DNA from: Apostichopus japonicus
Lineage: Eukaryota > Echinodermata > Holothuroidea > Aspidochirotida > Stichopodidae
Direction: 5' to 3'
Assembly (NCBI RefSeq): GCF_037975245.1
Contig: NC_092569.1
Coordinates: forward strand, 9,056,001 to 9,120,000
DNA length: 64,000 bases
This document shows, one piece after another, positions 37,216 to 50,000 of this stretch. Numbering within the stretch: position 1 is the stretch's first letter; each line of letters starts with the position of its first letter. A program made the translations under genes and the position numbers. The notes under the pieces are model-generated. The model did no database searches, was not told where the DNA came from, and was given only the letters and a program-made list of their open reading frames with translations.

Positions 37216-38126
37216 CATGGGTGGACTGGGTCTTATACTGGCCTGGGCGTTTTTCACATAGACCGGCTAGTTGTTCATTGATATGTTACTTACCAGTGAT
37301 TGCTGTCCCGGGGGAGGGGTTTAAGAGGAGGGGGTGGACCCTCCCCATTGATATTTTTTATAAGTTAAGGAATGCCTAGATGCAAAATGGTGCTATATTT
37401 CTCAATTTCGTAGGTTAAATCCTTACAAAAGACCCAAAAATAATTTCCAGAAGCAACATTTGATTAAACTGAAGAAAAGTTAAAAACGTATACAAAAATA
37501 GGCAAAATATATGTTTTAGACTGGGTTTTAATTATTTTTTCAAGCATTTTTGACAACATGCTTGACGAAATTAAAAAAAAAAACCTAAACAAAATCCACT
37601 AAAATATATATGTTCAATAACACGAGCATATATATGTTCACTGACAGACATGTCATATCTACGAGAGTATAAGCCTACGCAGTTTGCTGCTTCTGGCATC
37701 CACACCATCAATGATATTTTTTGTGTGTCAAGTTTGGCCAAGATCCTTTTTTTCCACAGATATCAACATGAACGCCTCAAGATGTTCTTGTGTCATTTTA
37801 CTTCTTCAAAGGGTTTTTGAGTCTCTTCAAGGCAGAGACAGAACGTTCACGCCACTTGAGACACAGGTAGCGTTACCAGCAGCTTGTAAGCAAGGCCAAT
37901 GCTCTTGTAAGCATCGGTGAAAAGGTTCAACTTGAGGAGCACCTTGTGCAGGAGAGATCGAGGACAGTCTTTACATGACTGGTTCCCACAATTAAAATAT
38001 ATATTTTTACACAGCTCGTCTGTATTCTATTAAAAACTTTGAAAATGGGCTGTAAATTTTACCAGGCTCCCCAGCCTACCGGCCCACCGGCATTGCCCAA
38101 AGGAACGTGTGGCCAGTCAGTCACTG
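37216..38126 (-). mobile_element. hAT-like element, 911 bp, internally deleted, copy-2-specific
   Basis: The site is uninterrupted in copy 1 (near 12,910: gaccgcggcccctag). Here the 8-bp word CCGCGGCC occurs on both sides (37,208-37,215 and 38,127-38,134). The ends CATGGGTGGACTGG and CCAGTCAGTCACTG are imperfect inverted repeats of the CAGTG...GACTGG type seen in hAT elements, and an 8-bp target duplication is the hAT hallmark. On the minus strand about 37,680-37,860 reads as the C-terminal dimerisation region (ERSVSALKRLKNPLKK, then LAKLDTQKI), broken by a frameshift and stop. Confidence 0.82.
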
Positions 38127-39806
38127 CCGCGGCCCCTAGTGAGTATGCTAAAAAATGCTCTGGTATATACGTATTCTTAGTCGAAACTCTGGGGCAATGA
38201 TATAGTGGGTACCAATAATACTGATAGGCCAATATAAAACATAAAAAACGTAATAAATCTCCCTTCGAACCGTGCTTCCACATTAGACTGCCATACTGTT
38301 CATGCAAATTCAATCTTGGGAGCTCTCTACGTTTATTGTTATTCCAACAAAACTCGTTAAAACCAAAAACAAACGAACGGTTATCGCATCCGCGATCGTG
38401 CATAGTGATTAACTACCACCCAATATATATGTATGGCTTGGTCAGTTTGTACTGTGAATAAGAGACAACCGTTAATCAATATAAACTGAAGTGTGTTATA
38501 ACACCGTAACACATGTTAGACCTCTCAGCAGATGCCACTATGTATATTATTACTAACAGGCGAATTGATTACTCAAAGTCTGTTTCAACTAATGACTGGT
38601 TACAAACAACAGACTGTCCCTATGTTTGACTAGTATATATACATTGTAAAGATGGTTCAAATCGCAGGTTTTAAGCGTTTTGCGGTTAACTGTCATCCAC
38701 TTTCTGTTAAACTGTGGACGAAGTATTGACGAAACCTTTAGAGTAGTCCGGTTAGTCCAGTCAATCAGTAGGGCAAATTATTGTTTTTCATTTTATTTTC
38801 CCCACATGTTAGTTAGTCCTCCTCAGTAGCCACTGGTCATAAATGTTACACATGTTAAGAGATTATAACACATCAGTTTTAACTGATAAACGGGTAATCA
38901 CCATTACCAGTTTACCTGATTAACGGTGACTCACCTTAACCAGTTTAACTAATAAATCCATGAGAAGTAGCTGAATGAACGGTAAAGGTATACCGTGTGT
39001 CTTTTATGTACGTCATTCATACAATGCGTACCTAGAATTTTAAGGTTGTACACTACTGACTCATGAAATCAGAAGAAATGATGACATTTCAGTAAAACTC
39101 ACTGACATACCGCATACTGTCCAGGAGTCTGTGTTTTATAAATGATGTACAAGAAACAAGAAATGAAAATTGAATAAGTGACTGAATAAAAACAAACAAA
39201 AATAGAAAATGAAATTCATGACGAAATAAAAAATAAAACCACAGATATCAACTCATGGCAGCGTTCCTGATCAGTAATCATGGGTTAAAACTAATTCAAC
39301 ACTGTTAAAACTTTAAACTCACTTAAATAGTCAATTTTTATATAGTTGATGTTCTGCAGAAAGCATAATAAAGTAACTAAAGGTTAATGGAATGCTCGGT
39401 GCGGTAAACACATCCACATAGAAATGAATGAGATCTCAAATAATTGTTATGCTAATTGAATGTTTATTCGGCATTCGGTCGTTCAGTTTACGATAATGTT
39501 TATTCAACACAGTAACTTTTTTGAAAACTTTTTGGTATCTTTTGGAAGACTAAAAATTGATTACATTTTAGTGTAAAGTATATTTCATGATGCCAACTTT
39601 TCTCGGTTCTACTCGCATATATAAGTTCGACCGAAATTTACTTTCGAAAATAATGTATTTCAATATATTTATGTGAATTGGTATAACAAATATGAATTTA
39701 GCCGGATATTTTCGCATTTCATAGGACTTTAAAATTATACCCGTTTTGAAGATTTTCTTCTTCAGAGAGTGACACAAATACAATTTATTTTTGGTTATCC
39801 CTGTAG

Positions 39807-39876
39807 GTGAAAAATAAAAAGCTACGGATGTTGCACTCAACCTTAACCAGCCAAAACCTCCCCGGACTTAAGGCGA
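39807..39876 (+). CDS. Candidate 5' exon of nuclease-helicase gene, copy 2
   Basis: Counterpart of 16,851-16,920, with the same length, acceptor and donor and an open frame (KNKKLRMLHSTL...). Conservation of frame and both splice sites after divergence of the flanks supports a real exon. Its link to the main exon at 40,929 is unresolved, because the phases do not meet directly. Confidence 0.42.
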
Positions 39877-40928
39877 GTATTGCCTACTTACTTCTTTGTT
39901 TGCAGTAAGGAGACATGTAAATATGACGTCAGAGTAGTATAAATTCAAATAGAGAATGGTGATATGTCATTGTACATTATTTAACTATTTAAAATCTTTT
40001 GATCACTTTGATAATGCACTACAGTTAGTTGATGACCATAATTCATCAAAGATTGCTTGCCCATGAAACCCCCCTATTCCATGTAACTTGGAAATAATCA
40101 TATTCATCAGTTCTGCAAAAAATAGGTAGAGTCAAACAATCTCATGCCAGAATGATTTTCGACTAGTAAAGGAGAAACAGGTCCTAGCCGTTATTTCTAC
40201 GCTAACGATAGAGATAATAATGTTAAAACCACTCCGGAACATCTATAAATAATTGCTGAGTGGGAGATAGCATTTTATGTCTTCCTTCATGTACAAGGTG
40301 GAGTACTTGATCAAGTCTAATACTGACATTGTTTCGTTTTCCGTTCTCATAAACCCATTGTGCTACAAGATTAATGGTTTACTTTATTATGATTTTATTG
40401 TTAGTTATTTTCGGTGGAGTTAGTATGTTCAAATGTTGCTGTTACAATGATGACGTATCTAACGTTGTCATGAAGCAGTGACATTAAAATGTTACTCGTT
40501 TTCACTATAACGACGTTAAAAGAAAAACAAAGGGAAACTATGAAATGTCACCCCGCTAATGACTAATGACACCCACATTGGTTCACATTTCAACGGCTTA
40601 TTAAGTACCGCACGAGTTTACTTTATATTGAGTGAAAAGCTATTGAATAAATATTCCGCTAATAATTGTAATATGTTCTTTAGATGTCTTCTGCTATAAC
40701 ATGAATGCTTATTTGCTTATTTATACCAGTACATGCCTATATTACATGAGTGGCGAGTCAATGGTTGACGTAAAAAGATCTGTGTCATAGCCGACTATAT
40801 TTATCTTTGAAGGACAGACATCTTCTGCATAAACATAAACAATATTGTACATTTTAATTGTTAAATGTATTTATTTAGTTCACTACGCTTCTTTTAGAAA
40901 ATATGCACATAATCTTCATCTCTTACAG

Positions 40929-43406
40929 ATTTGTCCACTGTTTGCCCCAAGCTGGCATCCTACTGAATTTTACAAAACATTTCTTGATTTTAAGTCGTTG
41001 ACATTGAAGGTTATCCTCAATCCGGGTAGTATAGAAAAACCAAAAACATTCGAAGAAGGAGCATTAATGTACTACGATACATACTTCGCACAACTTACAA
41101 CATTCACTATTCCCACTGTCGACTCCTTCAAAGTTACTGGACAAGCGGCAAACAAAAGCTGCAACGAAACGAAACCACAAAAGAAACGTGGTAGAAAAAA
41201 GAAAGGACGTGAATCCACCACAGACCAAGCACCCAGCGAAAGTAATTTAGTGACACATCTCAAAGTTATGACCGTGGAGGAGGCGGTAAAAAAGCAAGAG
41301 CTCCACCACATACCCGATGATGAACTCGGCGAAAAGGTTCGGGAAGTTGTTATAGCAGATCGCAAAGGTAAACGAGCCAATGCGTACGTCACGTCCATTA
41401 TAGAAAAGTGGGGCGTCGAGCAAGGTGAAAAAATGATGATCATGTCGGAGCTAAAGTTTCATGATAATTCCAAAGGTAAATTAACAAACTACAATGGTGA
41501 CTTCGACGTATTTATAATAAACCAGCGATACGGCATACTCTTTTTCCAAGTTAAGGGCGTAGAGGCAAGAGACAATAGCAACACTCAAAATGTAATCGAC
41601 AAAGTACAAGATGCTTGGAAACAAGTCCTAAAGGATGTTGCATTTCTACGAGAATCCAATCGGGATCTTCCTTTTATGTTAGATGTTTCCGTACACACCT
41701 ATGTTGCTGTGCCAAACGTAACGAAGGATGATCTCGATACCATTGGTATATGTCCCTATCATAGACGCAACATACTATGCGGTAGTGATATGAAGGACAT
41801 TTCGACCTTTGATTCTTGGATGAAGGGTAGGCTATCAAATCATGACGACCGACAAAATTCCTTCTCAAACGAAGATTACAGACTTATTTGCTCTCGATAC
41901 TTAGCCCTAGTCGCTAAAGTAAATTTCCCAAGTCGGGCGACCGTTATCAAGAAAACCCAAGGTTTCGTTAGTGCAACTAATTATGGTAACAAAGACAACT
42001 TGTGGGCAATCCTTACACCGGAACAACTTAAGGCAATTTACGATCAGGAATCACTCAAATTAATTACGGGAGAGTTCGGAACTGGTAAAAGTTTAATATT
42101 AGTCACGAAAGCAAAGCAACTGGCTGTGGGTGACTGCTTCGTATACCTGATAACATTCGCCGGTGTAGGAACCGATGTCAACTGCTACCATCAAACAAAT
42201 TGCTTTTCAGTCCAGCAATTGCGAATGATGATGGGTCAAATTCCAACAAATATAAGGTTATGTGAAATCTCCGAAATAATCACGGAATATCTGAGGACCA
42301 ATACTGAACCTTGGACTGCCATTACAGGGGGGTTGTTGGAAGAACTATTCCAGTTTATGTCCAAAAAACATTCGGAAAATTCCGTCCATTTCCTGTTTGA
42401 TGAAGTGCCTTGCTATATGTTCCAAAGTTGTCATCAGACACTGATAGATCTCGCACGGAAATACAAAGATAGCTGTTTGTGGTTTGTGCTTGCGACTCAT
42501 TCACACAAGGCAACGCAATTCCAATTGTCGGATAGTCAGTGGTTTAAAACCATGATGTCAGAAGGATACAGTTATACGCCCTTGACATCAAGTATGCGTG
42601 TACCTGCAAATGTGTACCAGATGGTCCAAATTATCAGAGGGAACGAGGATCCGACCTCTGCCAAAAAGCAACGATGCGGTCATGTTGTCGATGGACCAAA
42701 GCCTTTGGTATTTATTATGCCAGAATGTATTTGTCCCGATGAGATCAAATGTGAATCAATTTTTGCTTGCAACTGCTTAGTTGATAGAATGAAGGAGACG
42801 GTCAAGAAGATTTTCCAAATCCTCGACCCAACGGGAGCAGCAATCGAAAGTAGCGAGTACTCAATCCTTGTGGGTTGTTTTGTAGGGACAAGTTTCCAAC
42901 ATGATCTCTGCACGAATCTAAGAGAGGCATTTCGATTAAATAAGAAAGAACTTATGTTTAACTTGACCTCAGCAGCAAATGCGAAGTTGCCACCCCCAAA
43001 TGCCGCTTATGAAAATGTTAAGGCAATATTTAATGTGTATGACAGGTATACTTACATAGGATGTGAAAACAGCGTGATAATTGATATTGATCCATACTCC
43101 CTGCATCAGTGTGGATTCGGTAACCAGTGGACCTATGCCACAATGCCCTTCACCAGGACCGTCTCACAATACGTACTATTCACATGGCCTAAAGATGAAG
43201 CTTCTATGTTGTGGCATAGTGACTTGAGAGGTCACGATGACCTCACAGTCAAAAGGGTGAAATCAGGACAAATAACTGAAGAGATGCGCGACATTCGATA
43301 CAAAATGACAGCTAGCGCTCGGCAAAGTCGGGGAGAATGTCTTGACAAACTTATTTCTTCTAATGCCGTTATCGTTCACCCGGTTAGCCTCCCGAAAGTA
43401 GTGTAA
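40929..43406 (+). CDS. NERD nuclease-SF1 helicase-like protein, copy 2 (main exon)
   Basis: Same length and domain order as copy 1, with no indels or stops. The NERD residues, Walker A, Walker B and C-terminal arginine motifs are all kept. Replacements cluster in the N-terminal half (for example around the basic linker and the NERD-helicase hinge), while much of the C-terminal half is invariant. The codons before 40,929 lack the ATG seen in copy 1 (ATT here), which supports an acceptor at 40,921-40,928 and an upstream start exon. In copy 2 the region corresponding to the 16,473 exon has been deleted, so the N-terminus may differ or the gene may rely on other exons. Both copies appear protein-competent over the exon shown. 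Confidence 0.83.
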   Translation: MCPLFAPSWHPTEFYKTFLDFKSLTLKVILNPGSIEKPKTFEEGALMYYDTYFAQLTTFTIPTVDSFKVTGQAANKSCNETKPQKKRGRKKKGRESTTDQAPSESNLVTHLKVMTVEEAVKKQELHHIPDDELGEKVREVVIADRKGKRANAYVTSIIEKWGVEQGEKMMIMSELKFHDNSKGKLTNYNGDFDVFIINQRYGILFFQVKGVEARDNSNTQNVIDKVQDAWKQVLKDVAFLRESNRDLPFMLDVSVHTYVAVPNVTKDDLDTIGICPYHRRNILCGSDMKDISTFDSWMKGRLSNHDDRQNSFSNEDYRLICSRYLALVAKVNFPSRATVIKKTQGFVSATNYGNKDNLWAILTPEQLKAIYDQESLKLITGEFGTGKSLILVTKAKQLAVGDCFVYLITFAGVGTDVNCYHQTNCFSVQQLRMMMGQIPTNIRLCEISEIITEYLRTNTEPWTAITGGLLEELFQFMSKKHSENSVHFLFDEVPCYMFQSCHQTLIDLARKYKDSCLWFVLATHSHKATQFQLSDSQWFKTMMSEGYSYTPLTSSMRVPANVYQMVQIIRGNEDPTSAKKQRCGHVVDGPKPLVFIMPECICPDEIKCESIFACNCLVDRMKETVKKIFQILDPTGAAIESSEYSILVGCFVGTSFQHDLCTNLREAFRLNKKELMFNLTSAANAKLPPPNAAYENVKAIFNVYDRYTYIGCENSVIIDIDPYSLHQCGFGNQWTYATMPFTRTVSQYVLFTWPKDEASMLWHSDLRGHDDLTVKRVKSGQITEEMRDIRYKMTASARQSRGECLDKLISSNAVIVHPVSLPKVV

Positions 43407-43531
43407 ATAGCAATGGATATGGACAGAAAGAAGGATCACATACCATAAACAGCAATTACAACTATGCGTCTGGCTGAAAGAGCAGCCAATTAGATCATGA
43501 ATTCAATGATTTTAGCTGTCGGTCTTGGCTC

Positions 43532-43537
43532 AATAAA
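43532..43537 (+). promoter_or_regulatory. Polyadenylation signal AATAAA, nuclease-helicase copy 2
   Basis: AATAAA within 'ggctcaataaaaacg', 126 bp past the stop and conserved with copy 1. Confidence 0.65.
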
Positions 43538-43539
43538 AA

Positions 43540-46500
43540 CGCAGCAAACGAATAAATATTAAATTTATTTGTGTAAGCCAAACTTGTTTCGCAAATGTTT
43601 TGTAATATCTTGCCAGGGTTATGTTATTTGATGAGACAAACGTGGCGTTCCGTAATATCATATGATTTTTCCTGAGATGGAAAGCTAACCGACAAATTGG
43701 TCTCCATGCTGTCATGTTCGTAAATAATTGTAGCTTCAATTAATAGGACATAAAGACTTCTAAATACATATTTCGGCTCAAATCTTTCGTTGCTTCGAGT
43801 TAATCAATGTGGTCGGTATTATAATGTATCGTAAACTCATACAAGGCATGAATAGTGAACACTTTAATTCTATAACGAGAACTAAGCTATATTTATTGTT
43901 GCCATTAGCCGACTGAATTATATTGTAAGGGGAGGGGGTGAGTAAGTGGCTTCGATATACCAAAGAAAACAGATATAGGCTACAATAGTACATTGGAATG
44001 TTAAAGTGTATTACTGTGTTATCTTTATCATGATATGCATATATCCACCAGGAGTATGGTATTTTTTTGTATTTTGTTACTTGAAATCTGTCTGAAGACT
44101 CATTTGAGTTAATAACTCTGGGATAAGTAATTATTGTAAATAGTGAAAACTTCGACAGTTAATTATCTTCTAGTAATATCTCGTTATTTACCATGTTATA
44201 TGAGGGAACCATTAATTTGATTTACATCACTGTAACCGTCTCGACTATATGACACATGATAAGCATCATTTATGCGCAAATACTCATTTCAAAAGTTTAC
44301 TGAAGAATATGATGATATTAATTTGATTCAAACGTCTTTACAATGCCCAAACTTAACTCATAGCAATAACCGTCAAGTTTCTTATATTTAGGCCTAAGAT
44401 GTCATACTGTTTTTTTTCTTTCTTATTTGACATTGTGGAATTTCACGGTATTGTATTCTCACGAGATTACTCACCTGTCCGTTATATGTTAAATGAAACA
44501 GTTATATGAGTTTGCTAACGTTGAAATAAAAACGTTAACACATTTCCACGCATCACGTATTGCAAAAACATTGTTATAATTCAATCGACGCTATAATGAT
44601 ATGTTAAGGTGTAATAACCGTCTTGTATATTGTAACATGGGTTATGTTTGTAACAAAATGTTATTAGCTTATTTTATAGTCTTTTTGAGAATTTAGAGAA
44701 AATAAAAGAATTCGGTCAGTTTAATTCGTCATTAACAATGTTTATGCGTAATGCCCAAAGCAACTGTGAGCAAGAGAATGCTGCCAATTGAATCAAGTAC
44801 TGCTCAAAACTATAAGATGGCAATTTCCACACCTATACAAAGTTTACCGGATTTAGATCATTCCAAAGGAATTAATTTGAGAGGATACAAGACACGGATA
44901 CTAGTACGTAGCACTGTTCGCTAAGTTTGTCTTACGTGTAGCCTATATTTAACCATCCTGTTATGTTATTATCTGTGTTCAAGTTTATGTTACTTTACCG
45001 TGTGTAAAGCTACAGGTCAGAACCCATGACCGACTGCGACTTATTTGTGTTAGATATATTTCATATTATGCATCTTATATGTAACAATAACTTTTAATTA
45101 TTAAAAGTCCTAAACTGATACAAATTAGCCACACACATCTTTAAGCATGACTTTAGGCAACAAATTCATTCGCGTTGTTGTAGACCATTAACAAATACTG
45201 GTATCAATCCAGGTTAAACTTCGTTTAACTTCACTTAATGAACTAAAGTGACTGGACTTTATAGCCTAATTCACAGACCGTTAGGTTAGTTCCTCAGATG
45301 CAACACAAAATTCAATGAGAAAGCATAAGACAACTTATCTGAAATAATTACAATCTATTACAATTTTTTCAAAACAAAATAGTGATGAACGTTATATTAG
45401 TGTGCTCTGGTGTTTATATGGAGTTAAAAGAAAATGTTTTGGTTGAGGTATTAGAATTTAAACAAAAGAAAAATAACTGACTAATATTCATTTTAGGCCT
45501 ACACTGAGGAACCAATGTCATCATCAAATTAAACTTCAAGGAGCATTCAAAAGATGAAGCTCATCCTAACGAAAAATATCTCGAAAACGTAATAGCTATA
45601 GAAACATTACTGGCACTCAACTCTATCTGTGTTTTTTGGACTACAACATATCAAGATTTAAATTTTGCCTGAAGTCTGCCTTTAAATCTATTTGATTACA
45701 TTCGCACGATTCATTATTGTTTGGAAGATGCAGAGCAGGCGTTGTAGATGTGTACATATATATTGGCGCTCTCCAAGAACATATAAAAACAACTTCAATT
45801 TATTAGCTAGAGTACTGACTTTTAGGTAAGTTTTCAAAGTTTTAATCCAAGTACCATTGTTATGGTACTGTTGAGCCATTTTCGTGAAATTAAACATAAC
45901 ATATTACATCAAAGACTTTGATTTTGCTAAAGATATCCATTTTGGGAAAACATTACTAGCAAAATTTCACGTTTTAATGCGGACCTACATCCTTATTTAT
46001 CTTGTACATAAAGGCATATAATAGTTGTTGGTTTTATTTTGTTATTCAACTTGAGCGGTTAAGAAAATGCTCAAACTTGTTTCTTTTGGCACATTCTGTT
46101 ATGTGTTGCATTGAACAAATAAGACGATATGAGTTTGATGTTATGGAAATCAACTGATATATGGTGGATCAACTGTAACGGTTAAAACAATGTCAAAACT
46201 CCAACCTGAGCGTGTTATCCCTCCTTCAGGCTCTTCCAAACATGTAATAATAATAACATCAGGATCGTACGTAAACACTAACATAACACATCCGCCAGTG
46301 ACTTTTGAGATGTTGTATTCGCTTAAAGTGCTCTGATAAAGATAAGGAAACTACGTAGAGAAGGATAAAACAGAATTGATCAAGGAAGGTGTTATGTTTT
46401 ATAAGTATGTATTCTGGTTTGATTTTCATTCTCTACAATTGTACATATTCCTGTACATAATTCCACTAAGGATCAAGTAAAACTGTTTTCGCCCGCTGGT

Positions 46501-47000
46501 TCACATATAGGGGGCTGCCAGTGCTGGATATCGGGCGGTGTCAACAGACCGTGACCCCCTCCCCTCCTTCCCGCTCCCTCCCCGCGGAACCCAAACCCCA
46601 ATTAACATTACAACCATGTTAATACTGTAGCTATGTCTATCAGATTACATTACAGCGCTGCTGTTATGATTGGCCTATCATTAGCTAACTAACTATTAAT
46701 CTCATTTACGAAATCTGCTGTCTGTTATTGAGAGATGTTTCGGCTGTAACTATTAACCTTAGAATATGACAGTCGATAAATTAACTTTTCTATCAGTATA
46801 TTCACTTTCGGTAACAGAGACAAACAAGTCATAATAGTGGTTATCTTGAGATAACAATCGTTGCCATAGCGACATGTCATTACTAGAATGTTAATCATTA
46901 TATTCATTCGCACCTCAAGTGCATTGGACGCCCATCGAAAGTTCAATTGCCACTGTTTGAAATTTGGAAGCTACAGGAAATGTACTCGCATGAGAGGACA
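43540..47000. other. Intergenic, duplicated, no gene recognised
   Basis: Counterpart of 20,545-23,600. Copy 2 has extra sequence relative to copy 1 at about 44,235-44,505 and about 46,090-46,300. Neither insert shows coding potential or clear terminal repeats. Confidence 0.45.
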
Positions 47001-47032
47001 TAACAGCAAGTTTAAATCTTGGATAATAAAGA

Positions 47033-50000
47033 ATGGCGTTGTCAAGTATTGGCATGTTTATGCTGATGTCTTGTTATTGCTACCATCGTGCAGGTTAGTG
47101 GTTTAAAAATAAAGTAGGATTTTGAAATAAGCTTTAGGTGTGCATGGAATTTGTGTTGTTTTCTTTAGCTCTCAACGGTGAACTATCTCGTTTGTATGTC
47201 TGTTTTGTTTGTGTGTTTTGATTTTATACAGTATGTATTAAATGTTTTAAGTTAATCTATAGGGGGGCTTTTTACAATAATTACGACGGCATTTTGCAAT
47301 CGAAACAATTTATCCTGCAAAAGGTTTGCAATGATATAGGTGTGATAGAAATATATGCAGTTAAATCGATTAAAAGTTTATTAGGTTACACGAGCTTTTG
47401 TACATTTTATTCTCTTTAAAAACATCAATTCTATGAAATATTATAATGGTTCGAATTTGCCATCAAGCTCGCTTGATTGACACATACTTGCGATACGCTA
47501 TGCTTAGAGAAAAACAGAAGGAAAACAGAGAGTAATGGCAGGCCAACATGGACAACCTGTTATATTAGTTTATTACTGTATATTTTCATCACATTTGCCC
47601 GATATTTACATTGTCAAGACAAAATATTTACTACTTGATGTAAAAATCAACTGATTAGCTTTAACAAAGAGGTAGCAGCTGAGCAGTAAACACCAGTTTC
47701 TTAATCTAAATGGACATATGTATTCACTATAATAAAGATGGATATGTTGCAAGTCTTCAGGACAATTCATGCACTCAATCATGTTAGTTCTAGTTGAAAA
47801 AACGAGAGAACGCGTCACATATTATACCCACTGCTATATTGTCTCACGGTATGCTCTAAGAGGGTACAAGACTAGGAAACCAATTAGACTTACATGAGAA
47901 ATTACGATGTATTGTAAAATTCAACCTGTGACAATCGTCAATATTTATATATTCATAAAAAAAAACAAGAGGAAATAAGAACACAAGAAGGGATGTGAAA
48001 ACTATCTAATAAATTTCCTAGTTGTTAGGGAACTGGGTGATTTTCTTTACTGTAAATAATTTTCTTCTTTTCAACAGATTCCAAATACCTTGGTTGTTAT
48101 TCAAGTAATCATTCCAATGTGTTTGATAAAAGACATGTCCGAATTGATTTAACAATCTCTCTCTGTGTGGATCTCTGTAGTAAAGAGAATTTTACACTGA
48201 TTGGCCTGCAATATGGAACATATTGCCACTGTGGCAGAGAAGGGCTTCAATACAAGCAGGATGGACGGGTTACGGACTCACAGTGTAATATCACATGCCA
48301 CGGAGGTCCTAAGTGTGGTGGCAATGACGTCATTGCCATCTATGAAAGTGAGTACGGCAACAAGCATTCGTCATGTGACAATTGAAACAGTTACGCATGT
48401 TATACTATTTCTTAAAAATAACTTCAATGTGATGTATTGCGTCAACGGGCAAGAGTGTATTGGCCGAATACGATTCTCACAACGCTATATGAGTACTGTC
48501 AGACGTTGTGTTACTAGTTCAGCTTATGCAATGTATTTACAGTGGTATCATGAACGTGCTGACAACTCTGAATATATATAATCTATATACATTTGTGCAT
48601 GCAGATCAGTGCTATTTAACTTTCTCCTCTATTTCCACCCTTTAGCAGTTAAAACCCCCCTGCATCCCCTATACTAACTATTGATAAAACAAAACCTTGA
48701 ATCAATGTGTTGCTTATGCCTATTGCTTCGCACCCCCTGGAGTGCTGCCTCGCATGGGGTTCGTGCACCACAATGTTCATACCAAACGTGAATTTTTTTC
48801 TATGTAATAAATGGTCGTTTAGAAGGAAATTCATTGCTTGCGACTAAATATTGTTGAAACTGAAAGCCACATCTACTGATATCAATATTTGTAATATTAA
48901 GATTGGTAAATAATTACATTTATTAAACGTGTTTCCTTTTAAATGATCATCATCGTCACATTACACTATTCCATGTTGATATGATGCTGCGTAAAGGGCT
49001 GTATAACATATCCATAAATACATAACACTCTCCCATGTACTGAGAAGAACGGTTTGAGCGATTTGACTGCTCTTTATATGAATTGACAACACATTTTATG
49101 TAATGTTTCACTTTACCATTCACAAACCTGGCGTTGTTGAAGCATTTGGTTAAAACCGTATAATCACAGTATGATCATATTTACACAGTAAGATTCTGTG
49201 CCACAGTGAGATTCTGTTATCGCAGTAAGATCACGTTATCACAATAAGATTCTGCTATCACAATAAGATCACGTTATCACAGTAAGATTCTGTTATCGCA
49301 GGAAGTTCACTTTATCACAGTAAATTCACGTAAGCACAGTAAGATTCTGATATCACATTAAGATATGTCATCAAAGTAAGATTTTGTTATCACAGTGATA
49401 TCACGTTATCACAGTAAGTTCACGTTATCACAGTAAGATTCTGATATCACATTAAGGTTCTTTCATCAAAGTAAGATTCTGTAATCACAGTAAGATTCTA
49501 CATCACAGTGAGATCACGTTATCACAGTAAGTTTACGTTACTTTATTAAGATTCTGATTTCTGATATACATTAAGATTCTGTCATCAAAGTAAGATTATG
49601 TTATCACAGTAAGATTCTGTTATCACAGTAAGATTCCGTTATCACAGTAGGATCATATTTACACAGTTAGATTCTGTATCACAGTAAGATCACGTTATCA
49701 CAATAAGTTTACGTTATCACAGTAAGATTCTTTTATCATAGTGACATCATGTTATCACTGTAATATCATATTATCTTAGTAGGATAATGTGCGATCGATC
49801 TATTATAACAGTTTGATAATATTGTGGCAGTAAGATCATGTAAGATCACGCTATCATAGTACGATCATGGAAGACATATCATTGTTACCGTTCATTCTTC
49901 ATAACCTGTATTCCTCCATTGACTCAAACGTTCTATGTTTCACCAGACTTCACGTACCGAGGGTGTTATTCGTACCCTGAAGGTAATGCATTTTCTTTTG

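Noticed and set aside
49150-49875. Regular repeat array looking like a CRISPR
   Set aside because: Units are contiguous, degenerate and without unique spacers, lie in an intron, and the genome is eukaryotic.
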